A stretch of 64,000 bases of DNA, from positions 1 to 64,000 of the forward strand of contig NZ_VIRW01000016.1 of NCBI RefSeq assembly GCF_009760905.1. The letters are read 5' to 3'. This stretch comes from Chitinibacter sp. GC72 (GTDB lineage Bacteria > Pseudomonadota > Gammaproteobacteria > Burkholderiales > Chitinibacteraceae). Under the pieces are notes generated by a model. The model searched no databases, was not told the DNA's origin, and worked only from the letters and a program-made list of their open reading frames with translations. Shown here in pieces: positions 43,462 through 52,217 of the stretch (its first letter is position 1; each line of letters opens with the position of its first letter). A program made the translations under genes and the position numbers.

Positions 43462-46260
43462 ATGTTTCGCTGGATATTCATGCTGGTGGGTCTGGCATTT
43501 GGCTGGGATGAATGGGATTTGGTCGGCGGGCTCATCCTGGCTGTGCTCGGCTTTGTCTTTGGCCAATGGCTGGACAAACGCAATGCCAGCACAAGTACCG
43601 CAAGCCATAGGCCGGTCAATAGCATTGCCAGCGAGTTGCAACAACTCAAGCGCCGAGTGTCGCAGCTGGAAGCCGAAATGGCGCAGCTCAAAGGCATGCC
43701 CAGCCCGGCAGAGCACACAACGAGCGCCACCGCTAGCGAACCCACACCGATTTCAACCCCGATCGTCGCCGCAGCAGAGACCGCGCCACCGCCTCTGCCG
43801 CACGGTGCGGGTATTATCGCGACAAGTGCACCTGCGGCTGCGACGGCTGCTCTCTATCCCGATGCCGACCCTGCAATCAGCACACCGCAGCCTGCGGCAG
43901 CTCACCCGCGCCCGCCCCTCACCAATCCAGTCTCCAATCCCGTCTCCGAGCCAGGCGCGCTGGAGCAGGGGCTGGCAGCGCTGAAAAACTGGTTTCTGGG
44001 TGGCAATACCGTCGTCAGGCTGGGGATGCTGATTCTGTTTTTTGGTGTGAGTTTTCTGCTTAAATTTGCCGCCGATAACCAGATGCTGCCGATTGAAGTG
44101 CGGTTGGCCGGTTTGTCGCTGGGCGCTGCGCTGATATTTACCATCGGCTGGCGCTTGCGCGAATCACGCCGCAGCTATGCGCTGATTATGCAAGGCGGCG
44201 CGCTCGGCCTGCTGTATTTCACCGTTTACGGCGCGATGAAGCTCTATCAGTTGCTCCCGACTACGCCGGCTTTTGTGCTGCTGGCCTTGCTGGGGCTGGC
44301 CTCGGCCATCCTGGCGATCCGGCAGGATGCCAGCGCGCTAGCGTTTATGGGGATTAGCGGCGGCTTTCTGGCGCCGATACTGACCAGCGACGGCAGCGGC
44401 AATCATGTGCTGCTGTTTGCCTATTTTGCGCTGCTAAATGCCGGGATTTTTGCGATTGCCTGGTTCAAGGCCTGGCGCTCGCTCAATCTGCTGGGCTTTG
44501 TTTTCACCTACGTGATTGCGCTGCTGTGGGGCGTCTTCGACTATCGCAGCGAGCACTACGCCAGCACGCAACCTTTTGTGATGATTTTCTGGCTGTTTTT
44601 TGCCGGAATCAGCACGCTGTACGCGATCCGGCGCAGCCATACTTTGGCGAGCGTCGTCGATGGCACGCTGGTTTTTGGGACACCCATCGCCACGCTGGCG
44701 CTGCAAGCGCAAATTCTGGCTGGCGTCGAGTATGGCATGTGTTACAGCGCGCTGGTCGGCGCGACTTTTTATCTGGCGCTGGCGGCGTGGCTGCACGCTC
44801 GGCGCGATGACAGCCTGCGCTTGTTCACCGAAGCCCAGCTGGCCATTGGTGTGCTGCTGGCCACGCTGGCGATACCGCTGGCTTTTGATGGCAATGTTAC
44901 CGCTGCGATGTGGGCACTGGAAGGCGCTTGCGTGGTCTGGGTCAGCCTTCGTCAATCGTCACAACAGCGTAGACTGGCGCTGGTTTTCGGCCTGCTGCTG
45001 CAATTTGGCGCGGGTCTGGCCGTCATCATCTCCAGCCCGTATTACACGCCGCTGGCTTTCCTCAATGGCGTGTACCTGGCTGATCTGTTACTGGCGCTGT
45101 CGGGGCTGTTCTGCGCCTGGCAATTACACGAAAAGCAGCCCGACTGGGCCAGCAAACCCATTTTGCTGACCGTGGGCTGGTTGCTGGGTGGCTGGGGGCT
45201 GCTGTGGTGGGGCAAGGCTAATCTGGACGAGATAGCGCGCTTTCTGGACGGTGACGCCATCCAAAACGCGCATTTATTGCTGCTAGTGCTCACTGCGGCG
45301 ATTTTCCAGCAATTCTTTCTGCAAGGCTGGTGGCGCAATGCCAAAGTGGTGGCGATTGCGCTCGGGCCGATACTGCTGCTGATCGCGCTGGAGCAATTTG
45401 GCCAGCTAACGCATTACTTTGCCCTGTGGGCCTGGCTGATTGCGCTGGCGGCGCTGTTTGCGCTGCTGTACCAGCAAGACGATGCTCACAGCGGCAGCGA
45501 TAGCTGGCAGCACACCGTAGCCGCCTGGCTGGTATGGGGTATATTCAGCAAAGAGATTATTTATCTGACTCAGCAGCACATACATAGCGAGGTATTCGAG
45601 CTAGCCGCGTTTGCCCTGCTGATCAGCGCGGCAGTGGCCGCAGTGAAATATCTGCCCAGGCCGATCAGGGCACACTGGCGCGCTTACTGGGTGTACGGTA
45701 CGGCACCGATGGCGCTGGTCTTGCTGCTGTGGGGTTTTTATAGCGCGCTCTCGGGCGGCTCATCCGGCCTGCCCTTGCTCAATGCGCTCGATCTGGCACA
45801 ACTGGCCGCTTTGGCTGCGCTGGTGTTCTGGCTTAAACCTGCGCTGGCCGAGCTGGAGATCCGCACTACCCCGCGCCTGATTTATGCCGTGCTGGGGCTG
45901 GCCGTATTTGTCTGGCTCAACGCCATGCTGCTGCGCACGCTGCACCATCAGGCCGAGGTGGCCTATACGCTGGACGCATTGCGCCACTCCACACTGGTGC
46001 AAATGAGCTTGTCGATATTCTGGACCATTATCGCGCTGGCGCTGATGCTGGCGGCAACGCGATCACGCCTGCGCGTGCTCTGGCTGATTGGTGCGGGCTT
46101 GCTGGGCATTGTGATCGGCAAGCTGTTTTTGCTGGATTTGTCGAATATCAGCGGCATCGAGCGCATCGGCTCGTTTATGGGCGTGGGCGTGCTGCTGCTA
46201 CTGATCGGCTATTTTGCCCCGCTGCCACCGAATGAAGACACTGAAGCGGCAGAGGATTAA
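43462..46260 (+). CDS. DUF2339 large integral membrane protein
   Basis: A 932-residue protein. After an N-terminal helix and a short coiled coil (SELQQLKRRVSQLEAEMAQL), a Pro/Ala-rich linker leads to more than 20 hydrophobic helices; RLGMLILFFGVSFLLKFAAD and ALMQGGALGLLYFTVYGAMK-like blocks (here LIMQGGALGLLYFTVYGA) are the DUF2339 signature. GKLFLLDLSNISGIERIGSF near the C-terminus is also conserved. Function unknown. A weaker 49-bp palindrome (45537-45585) lies inside. Confidence 0.88.
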   Translation: MFRWIFMLVGLAFGWDEWDLVGGLILAVLGFVFGQWLDKRNASTSTASHRPVNSIASELQQLKRRVSQLEAEMAQLKGMPSPAEHTTSATASEPTPISTPIVAAAETAPPPLPHGAGIIATSAPAAATAALYPDADPAISTPQPAAAHPRPPLTNPVSNPVSEPGALEQGLAALKNWFLGGNTVVRLGMLILFFGVSFLLKFAADNQMLPIEVRLAGLSLGAALIFTIGWRLRESRRSYALIMQGGALGLLYFTVYGAMKLYQLLPTTPAFVLLALLGLASAILAIRQDASALAFMGISGGFLAPILTSDGSGNHVLLFAYFALLNAGIFAIAWFKAWRSLNLLGFVFTYVIALLWGVFDYRSEHYASTQPFVMIFWLFFAGISTLYAIRRSHTLASVVDGTLVFGTPIATLALQAQILAGVEYGMCYSALVGATFYLALAAWLHARRDDSLRLFTEAQLAIGVLLATLAIPLAFDGNVTAAMWALEGACVVWVSLRQSSQQRRLALVFGLLLQFGAGLAVIISSPYYTPLAFLNGVYLADLLLALSGLFCAWQLHEKQPDWASKPILLTVGWLLGGWGLLWWGKANLDEIARFLDGDAIQNAHLLLLVLTAAIFQQFFLQGWWRNAKVVAIALGPILLLIALEQFGQLTHYFALWAWLIALAALFALLYQQDDAHSGSDSWQHTVAAWLVWGIFSKEIIYLTQQHIHSEVFELAAFALLISAAVAAVKYLPRPIRAHWRAYWVYGTAPMALVLLLWGFYSALSGGSSGLPLLNALDLAQLAALAALVFWLKPALAELEIRTTPRLIYAVLGLAVFVWLNAMLLRTLHHQAEVAYTLDALRHSTLVQMSLSIFWTIIALALMLAATRSRLRVLWLIGAGLLGIVIGKLFLLDLSNISGIERIGSFMGVGVLLLLIGYFAPLPPNEDTEAAED
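45537..45585. repeat. 49-bp dispersed palindrome, copy 11 (weaker, inside the DUF2339 gene)
   Basis: 49 bp: GGGTATATTC ... CAGCAGCACATACAT. CAGCAG falls at the same offset as in copy 5, and the codon frame (GGT ATA ... ATA) is the same. The right end deviates from ATACCC. Confidence 0.5.
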
Positions 46261-46288
46261 ATCCGGCCAGATTGCAGAAAACTCATTC

Positions 46289-46336
46289 GCAGCCAGCAAA
46301 CAAAGCCACCTTGCGGTGGCTTTGTTTGCTGGCTGC
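46289..46336. terminator. Long perfect hairpin after the DUF2339 gene
   Basis: A 22-bp perfectly paired stem (GCAGCCAGCAAACAAAGCCA at the start of the left arm) around the loop TTGC. No T-run follows the outer stem, though TTTGTTT lies in the 3' arm, so the inner GCCACC TTGC GGTGGC hairpin may act as the terminator. Confidence 0.6.
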
Positions 46337-46357
46337 TGACAAAGTGGAAATTCACCA

Positions 46358-46392
46358 TTTTTTAAGTCTCGGCAAAGCCGAGCCTAAAAAAT
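46358..46392. terminator. Bidirectional terminator
   Basis: ATTTTTTAAGT CTCGGC AAA GCCGAG CCTAAAAAAT between the DUF2339 gene (+) and the LOG-family gene (-). Confidence 0.7.
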
Positions 46393-46513
46393 AAGGCCGT
46401 GAATCTGCAGCCTTGATGTTTTATTCCCACCCCTCCCGTCTCCTCCTTGAGGGGAGCCTCGCTTCGCGAGTGGGGTTTGTCATTACCAACAGCATTGGTT
46501 GACGTGGGAAAAA

Positions 46514-47257
46514 TCAGCGCGGTGGCGAGGTGCGCTCGGGTTTGAGCTGACGATCGACTTCTTTCCAGCGCGCATGATGCTCGCGGATCAGGTGGATGGC
46601 GTCTTCAATCGTATCGACGACAATCGGAATTTGCATATCCACCGGGCTGGCCAGACCGGCCTCATTGCTCACCATATAGTGCTGCGCCCAATCGACCAGC
46701 TCGTGCCACATTTCGCCAACCAGAATCAGCGGCGTGTCATACAGCTTGCGCACTTGCAGCAGTTGCCAGACCATCGATAACTCGAGCAGCGTGCCAATCC
46801 CGCCCGAAGTCACAATAAACGCATTCGAGCGCAGGATAAAGTGGTGCAGGCGCGAGAAGAAGGTCTTGTGCTCGAACACGCGGCCAACAAAATCATTCAC
46901 ATTCTGCTCGAAATCCAGATCAATACGAATGCCCACCGACGCTTCGGGTTTATTGGGCGCGCCCTGGCTGGCGCCTTCGTTGGCGGCCTGCATCAGGCCC
47001 GGGCCGCCACCGGTGACAATGTGGCAACCCATCGCCGCCAGCTGTGCAGCCAGCTGCTTCACGGCTTCATAGCGCGGGGTGTTTTCCTCGATCCGGGCCG
47101 AGCCGAAAATGGTGACATGATAATCCGGCGTATGCGCCGGACGCAGGCGGGAAAGATCGTCAACGGCATCCCACAATTTGAGGACCGCCTCGCCAACAAT
47201 ATCGAGCGCCTCTTCGTCGTCAATCACACCGATTGGTTTGTTATAAGCGTTGATCAT
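46514..47257 (-). CDS. LOG-family Rossmann-fold protein (TIGR00730 type)
   Basis: A 247-residue nucleotide-binding-fold protein. VTIFGSARIEENTPRYEAVK, VTGGGPGLMQAANEGASQGA and TSGGIGTLLELSMVWQLLQ are the hallmarks; the usual PGGxGTxxE reads SGGIGTLLE. LOG proteins hydrolyse nucleoside monophosphates such as cytokinin or AMP derivatives, but the group with this N-terminal extension is uncharacterised to my knowledge. Divergent from the aldehyde dehydrogenase. Confidence 0.85.
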   Translation of the reverse strand: MINAYNKPIGVIDDEEALDIVGEAVLKLWDAVDDLSRLRPAHTPDYHVTIFGSARIEENTPRYEAVKQLAAQLAAMGCHIVTGGGPGLMQAANEGASQGAPNKPEASVGIRIDLDFEQNVNDFVGRVFEHKTFFSRLHHFILRSNAFIVTSGGIGTLLELSMVWQLLQVRKLYDTPLILVGEMWHELVDWAQHYMVSNEAGLASPVDMQIPIVVDTIEDAIHLIREHHARWKEVDRQLKPERTSPPR

Positions 47258-47310
47258 ATGAGCCCCTGTTCTTGTATGGTCGAATTACGACACTATCAGC
47301 TTAGCAGGCC

Positions 47311-47439
47311 GTTGAAAAACTACTACGGGACTCAAAAGCTTCGTTTAAAAATCGCTCAAAATCCTCATTTACTACTTGTAAACTCCGGTTTCTCGCCATT
47401 TTTTGCCTTGCCTTTGAGCCCCTCGCTACCTTTTTCAAC
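47311..47439. repeat. Nested inverted repeat, family 2, copy 3 (inverted)
   Basis: 129 bp with outer GTTGAAAAA/TTTTTCAAC and GGGACTCAAA/TTTGAGCCC. Reverse complement of the family core: GCTCAAAATCC ... CTCCGG (47354-47388), with the tip changed to TTTAC/GTAAA yet still paired. It lies between divergent genes, so it cannot be simply a 3' terminator. Confidence 0.75.
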
Positions 47440-47600
47440 CGCCTACTAGGCGCAAATGCGCCTACTTGTAAGTCACAGCCGAAAAGTTTTGGTTCAAAAC
47501 CATTCCTCATGCCAGCACAGATACGGCCTTGCCGCAAAGCTTGCCCGGCTTTGGTTTACAATCGCTTCATCCTTTTTTATCCCTCTGCCACTCAATCATC

Positions 47601-49064
47601 ATGCCCAATACCGCCACCACGCCCTTGCCCCTGCAATGCCCTGAGCTGCTGCGCCACAGCGGCCTGATCAATGGGCAATGGCTGCAAACGCAGGCCACGA
47701 TGAGCGTGAATAACCCCGCCAATGGCCAGCGCATCGCCGAAGTACCACGTATGGATGCCGCACTGTGCCAGCAGGCCATTGCGGTAGCAGAAGCGGCGTT
47801 ACCGGGCTGGCAGGCCCGCAGTGGCAAGGCGCGCAGCCAGCTATTGCGGCGCTGGTTCGAGCTGATCATGCAGCATCAGGACGATCTGGCGCTGATCATG
47901 AGCAGCGAGCAGGGCAAGCCGCTTGGCGAGGCACGCGGCGAAATCGCCTACGCGGCCAGCTTTATCGAATGGTTTGCCGAGGAAGCCAAGCGCATCTATG
48001 GCGATGTCATGCCGCATCCGAATGCTGGCCAGCGCATTCTGACGCTGAAACAGGCCGTTGGCGTTTGCGCGGCGATTACCCCGTGGAATTTTCCCGCCGC
48101 CATGATCACCCGCAAAGTGGGCCCGGCGCTGGCAGCGGGCTGCACTATCATTGTGAAACCAGCTTCGCAAACGCCGCTGACCGCACTGGCACTGGGCGAG
48201 CTGGCCCAGCAGGCCGGTATTCCGGCAGGCGTAATCAATATCATTACCGGCAGCGGGCGCGAGCTGGGCGCGGTGCTGGCACAAAGCCCGCAGGTGCGCA
48301 AACTCTCATTCACCGGCTCAAGCGAAACAGGCCGCGCACTGATGGCCGCTTGCGCGCCGTCGATCAAAAAGCTGTCGCTGGAGCTGGGCGGCAATGCGCC
48401 GTTTATTGTGTTTGAAGATGCCGATCTGGACGCGGCGGTAGCAGGCGCGATCGCCAGCAAATTTCGCAACGCCGGGCAAACCTGCGTGTGCGCCAACCGT
48501 TTTCTGGTCGCCGACGCCGTGTATGACGATTTCGCCGCACGGCTTGCCATGGCAATTAGCCAGCTTCAAGTAGGGTATGGGCTTGAAAGTAATACCCAGA
48601 TTGGCCCGCTGATTGATACCCCTGCCATAGAAAAAGTCGAAGCGCATATTGCCAACGCCTTGCAGCAAGGCGCCAAGCTGCGCTACGGCGGCACACGCCA
48701 TGCGCTGGGCGGCACCTTCTTCACGCCAACTCTGCTCACTGAAGTGCCCGCCAGTGCGCTAATCAACCACGAAGAAACCTTTGGCCCGGTGGCCGCGCTG
48801 GTGCGCTTTCACAGCGAAGCCGAAGCGATTGCGCTGGCCAATCACACCGAATTCGGGCTGGCAGCCTATGTGTATACGCAGAATCTGGCCCGCACTTTCC
48901 GCGTCGCCGAAGCCATCGAAGCGGGCATGGTCGGCATCAACACCGGTCTGATCAGCAATGAAGTCGCGCCATTTGGCGGCATCAAACAATCGGGGCTGGG
49001 GCGGGAAGGATCAAAATACGGGATAGACGAATATCTGGAAATCAAATATCTCTGCCTAGGCTAG
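47601..49064 (+). CDS. Succinate-semialdehyde dehydrogenase-like aldehyde dehydrogenase
   Basis: A 487-residue NAD(P)-dependent aldehyde dehydrogenase closest in pattern to GabD. AAITPWNFPAAMITRKVGPA, ASQTPLTALALGELAQQAGI, FTGSSETGRALM, catalytic Glu in LSLELGGNAPFIVF, catalytic Cys in NAGQTCVCANRF, and PFGGIKQSGLGREGSKYGID are all present. The ATG at 47601 starts the conserved protein; the open frame upstream is not conserved. No GABA transaminase gene adjoins it, so the physiological substrate is uncertain. A 49-bp palindrome (48573-48621) lies inside. Confidence 0.92.
   Translation: MPNTATTPLPLQCPELLRHSGLINGQWLQTQATMSVNNPANGQRIAEVPRMDAALCQQAIAVAEAALPGWQARSGKARSQLLRRWFELIMQHQDDLALIMSSEQGKPLGEARGEIAYAASFIEWFAEEAKRIYGDVMPHPNAGQRILTLKQAVGVCAAITPWNFPAAMITRKVGPALAAGCTIIVKPASQTPLTALALGELAQQAGIPAGVINIITGSGRELGAVLAQSPQVRKLSFTGSSETGRALMAACAPSIKKLSLELGGNAPFIVFEDADLDAAVAGAIASKFRNAGQTCVCANRFLVADAVYDDFAARLAMAISQLQVGYGLESNTQIGPLIDTPAIEKVEAHIANALQQGAKLRYGGTRHALGGTFFTPTLLTEVPASALINHEETFGPVAALVRFHSEAEAIALANHTEFGLAAYVYTQNLARTFRVAEAIEAGMVGINTGLISNEVAPFGGIKQSGLGREGSKYGIDEYLEIKYLCLG
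48573..48621. repeat. 49-bp dispersed palindrome, copy 12 (inside the aldehyde dehydrogenase gene)
   Basis: Exactly 49 bp: GGGTATGGGC ... ATTGGCCCGC ... GATACCC. It encodes VGYGLESNTQIGPLIDTP, which aligns without gaps to other GabD proteins (GDGL...TIGPLID in E. coli), so it did not enter as an insertion. Confidence 0.75.
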
Positions 49065-49111
49065 CTGCCATTGGCGTCTAGTATTGCACCGAAGCCGGGC
49101 ATCCGGCAGGC

Positions 49112-49143
49112 AAAAAAAACCGCACCAGAATAGTCCGGTGCGG
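49112..49143 (-). terminator. Rho-independent terminator (minus strand)
   Basis: On the minus strand CCGCACC GGACTATTCT GGTGCGG is followed by eight T. It serves the secreted repeat protein gene; its 3' untranslated region (49144-49317) holds no convincing gene. Confidence 0.8.
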
Positions 49144-49317
49144 CAAGAGGATGGAGACGGTAGGCCGGAAGTAAAATTCACTCCCGGCCGAAAATCAGTG
49201 CGGTGCAGGTGTTGCACTGCGAAAATCGCACTGTAATCGGCGTCCTCCTCTCTGACCATAAGCAATTGTCGCATCAGGAAAATACCTGAAACCACCAGCC
49301 CGACTTATCTAATACCT

Positions 49318-50307
49318 TTACTTTTGTTGCTGCGCCTGCTGTTGTCTTTGCACGGCCATTTTCAGTGCGTTCAGCTCGGCAGCAGGCAGATCGGGGCTAA
49401 ACGTTGCGCCACCCATGCCATCGGCCTTGAAGGCAATCGGCAGGCTCATTGTTTTACCGCAGGCTTTGCCCACCCAGATTTCCTGCCACTGGCCACGTAC
49501 CATCATCTGGCGCGTGGGCTTGGGCAGATTGAGCGTCAAATATTCGCCTCCCGATACTGGCTTGCCGATTTTGAAATCAACCGGCGTGATGTCTTCGTTG
49601 GTACATTTGGCCTTGGTCGCCAGTTGCTGGAAGGCTTCGGTCACCACCGGATCACGCATCACTTCGCGGCGCAGATTCAACGGGGCAATGCTGTTGCCAA
49701 TCTCGCTGGCGCGCGCCCAGGCTTCCTTGTTGGCGCATTTGCGATACCAGTTAGCACGCTCCTTGCTGCCAAACGCGGTGACCGAGCTGGCAATATCGTT
49801 GCAAACCGATTCAATGGCCAGATGAAACCCCTGCTGCGCCGATTTGTACATCAGCTCGGCAGCGTAACGCTCGTTTTCACGCTCCTTGAGCGAGCGCTTG
49901 GCCAGCGCCTGATAACGCGCCTCGTCAATCCGGCCATTGGCCTTGGTCAGCCCCTGCATCGCTTCCTGCTTAAGCAGATTGGACAGCAATAACTGGGCTT
50001 CGGGTTTATTTTGCGCAACCAGCGGGTCGATCAGGCTGCGGGCTGCGGAGATATTTTTGCTGGTTCCCTTGCCCTGCATATACATCTGCGCCAGCAAAAT
50101 CCGGGTTGAGAGGCTGGCGCTGCCTTTTTTATGCTCGGCACTGGCGATATTAAAGGCTTGCTGGTAATCGCCTTTTTCAATCGCGGCATTAAGCTGCACT
50201 TCATTGGCCTGTGCGCTTTCCATCGTCATGCTGCCGATGGTTAGCACTGCAGCCAGAACGGTGAGCACTGAAGTCGCTTTGTGCGTTGCGGTGGCGGAAT
50301 TAGTCAT
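49318..50307 (-). CDS. Secreted Sel1/TPR-like protein
   Basis: A 329-residue exported protein. Hydrophobic signal region SVLTVLAAVLTIGSMTMESAQA. Helical repeat segments resemble Sel1/TPR units (STRILLAQMYMQGKGTSKNI; LLSNLLKQEAMQGLTKANGR; AAELMYKSAQQGFHLAIESV). The C-terminal third is beta-rich with two Cys (CTNEDITPVDF; WVGKACGKTM). No named family. Likely periplasmic adaptor; function unknown. Confidence 0.65.
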   Translation of the reverse strand: MTNSATATHKATSVLTVLAAVLTIGSMTMESAQANEVQLNAAIEKGDYQQAFNIASAEHKKGSASLSTRILLAQMYMQGKGTSKNISAARSLIDPLVAQNKPEAQLLLSNLLKQEAMQGLTKANGRIDEARYQALAKRSLKERENERYAAELMYKSAQQGFHLAIESVCNDIASSVTAFGSKERANWYRKCANKEAWARASEIGNSIAPLNLRREVMRDPVVTEAFQQLATKAKCTNEDITPVDFKIGKPVSGGEYLTLNLPKPTRQMMVRGQWQEIWVGKACGKTMSLPIAFKADGMGGATFSPDLPAAELNALKMAVQRQQQAQQQK

Positions 50308-50576
50308 TTGGGGTCTCCATCCTCGGGTTGCGGTTTTATTGTGCGGCTATCTTACTGTAGTCAGCGCACTTCGCCTACAAAGCCAGGACAAAGCCGATTC
50401 AAGACAGCCTCAAAACAATCTCAAAACAGTTTCAATACCGATGCCGCCACCCACTGTTTGCTGCGGCCTCGCTGCTTTGGGCTGAAACTGGTAAAAATGC
50501 GGCTAATGTCTGATTATGGCTATCCAGCAGAATGCAGACTGCCTATCATGCTGACATCGTTAATCGGAACCCTCGT

Positions 50577-51794
50577 ATGAGCGCCACACCTGCCCTCTTT
50601 CGTAATCGCAATTTTATCCTGCTGTGGCTGGCGTCGATTGTGGGCAATTTTGCGCTCGCCGTGGCCATGCTGGCAGAAACCTGGTTTGTCGTAAAAACGC
50701 TGGGCGCCAAGGAACAGCTGGGGATCGTCATGATTGCCGGATCGGTACCGCGCATTGCCTTGATGGCCGTCGGCGGCGTATTGGCCGACCGGATGCGGCG
50801 CAGCCGGATTATTCTGGTGTCGCTGGGCTCACGGGTGCTGATGCTGTTTGCGCTGGTAGGGCTGCTGGCGATTGGCCAGCTTGATATCTGGGCGCTAACC
50901 GTATTTGCCTTTCTCTACGGCGCACTGGATGCCTTTTTCTGGCCAGCCCGCGATGCGCTAATTCCGGCTATCGTGCCCGAGCGCGATTTGACGCGAGCCA
51001 ACTCGGTCATGCTGACTACCAATCAGGTGGGTCTGGTCTTTGGCCCGGTGCTGGGCGGTATTTTGCTCGCCACCCTGAGCTACGAAGTGATATTCGGCCT
51101 GACCGGCGTCATGCTGGCTTTGGCAACAGCCTGCATCGGCTTTATTAATGAGCCCTTTGTCGCCAAAATCCGCCAGCATGGCAGCACCATGCTCAGCGAG
51201 CTGAAAGAAGGCGTGCAATATGCGATCAAAACGCCGGTGCTGCGCGCACTGATGCTGGTGTATGCGGCAGCCAATCTGCTCTTTATGGGCCCGCTGGCGC
51301 TGGGCATCCCGATTATTGTGACCGAAAACCTCAACGGCGAACCGGCCACGCTGTCTTATCTGCAAAGCGCCTTTGCCGCAGGCATGGTGATCGGCGGCAT
51401 CTTGCTGACCATGTATCCGCCGAGCAAAAAACGGCTGCTGATGATTACCGTGATTATTGCGCTCGAAGGCGTGTTGCTGGCCATGCTGGCACACACGCAC
51501 TGGGTCTGGATTGCCATCGCCATTCAGGCACTGATCGGGCTTGGCGTGGCGGGCAATAATGTCCCGATGATGTCGCTGATCCAGCAGTATTCAGACAAAG
51601 ACAAAATCGGCCGCGTCATGAGCCTGAACAGCATGGCCTCGATGGGGCTGACGCCGCTCTCGTATGCGATGGTCACGGGGCTCCTGTCGCTGCACCTGTC
51701 GATGGGCTGGATCATGCCCATCTTCGGCCTGACCATGGCCGCGCTGATGGTGCTGATGACACTGCAAATGACGGTGATTCGCGAGGTGGATTGA
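50577..51794 (+). CDS. MFS transporter
   Basis: A 405-residue, 12-helix major facilitator. FRNRNFILLWLASIVGNFAL begins it; the cytoplasmic loop 2 motif GGVLADRMRRSRIILVS and the AFFWPARDALIPAIVPERDL block match the EntS/MFS_3 exporter group. The ATG at 50577 is chosen at the family start. Its stop overlaps the ATG of a downstream acyl-carrier-like ORF (TGATG). Substrate unknown. Confidence 0.88.
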   Translation: MSATPALFRNRNFILLWLASIVGNFALAVAMLAETWFVVKTLGAKEQLGIVMIAGSVPRIALMAVGGVLADRMRRSRIILVSLGSRVLMLFALVGLLAIGQLDIWALTVFAFLYGALDAFFWPARDALIPAIVPERDLTRANSVMLTTNQVGLVFGPVLGGILLATLSYEVIFGLTGVMLALATACIGFINEPFVAKIRQHGSTMLSELKEGVQYAIKTPVLRALMLVYAAANLLFMGPLALGIPIIVTENLNGEPATLSYLQSAFAAGMVIGGILLTMYPPSKKRLLMITVIIALEGVLLAMLAHTHWVWIAIAIQALIGLGVAGNNVPMMSLIQQYSDKDKIGRVMSLNSMASMGLTPLSYAMVTGLLSLHLSMGWIMPIFGLTMAALMVLMTLQMTVIREVD

Positions 51795-52059
51795 TGGGGC
51801 TCGATTCCGTAGAGCTCATCGTCATGGTCGAGCAGGAATTTGCCATTCGGATTACCGAGAGGGTGCGGCTCGGATTGTGACTGTTGGCGAGCTGTGCGAT
51901 CACGTTGTGCTGTGCTGCATGCAATCACACGGCCTAGCCGCTCCAGGTGCAGCGAATGTCGAGCAGCGCGTCAGCCGGATACTGGTGCAGCAACTACAAA
52001 TCCACCCGGAAAAAATCCACCGTACAGCCCGCTTTGTCGACGATCTGGGGCTCGACTAA
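51794..52059 (+). pseudogene. Permuted acyl-carrier-like gene with a frameshift
   Basis: The first frame (51794-51880) encodes MGLDSVELIVMVEQEFAIRI, matching the post-Ser half of an acyl carrier protein, including the GLDSVE phosphopantetheine site. Near 51850 the signal jumps to another frame (ARIVTVGELCDHVV ...), which then ends with RVSRILVQQLQIHPEKIHR and ARFVDDLGLD, the half that normally precedes the Ser. The order C-half then N-half is a permutation relative to standard ACPs. The frameshift suggests a broken gene or a sequence error. The TGATG junction couples it to the MFS transporter. Confidence 0.6.
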
Positions 52060-52217
52060 CGTCGTTATTCATGAAAAACGCCACAAAAAATACCACGTCA
52101 AAATACTGATTTTAAAGAAAAAAATCAAAAATCATCGTCACTGGTGAATTCCACAGCCATATAGATTCCCAAATCAGCAGCGTACGCGCATAGTGGCATC
52201 CATTCAGGAGGATGCCC

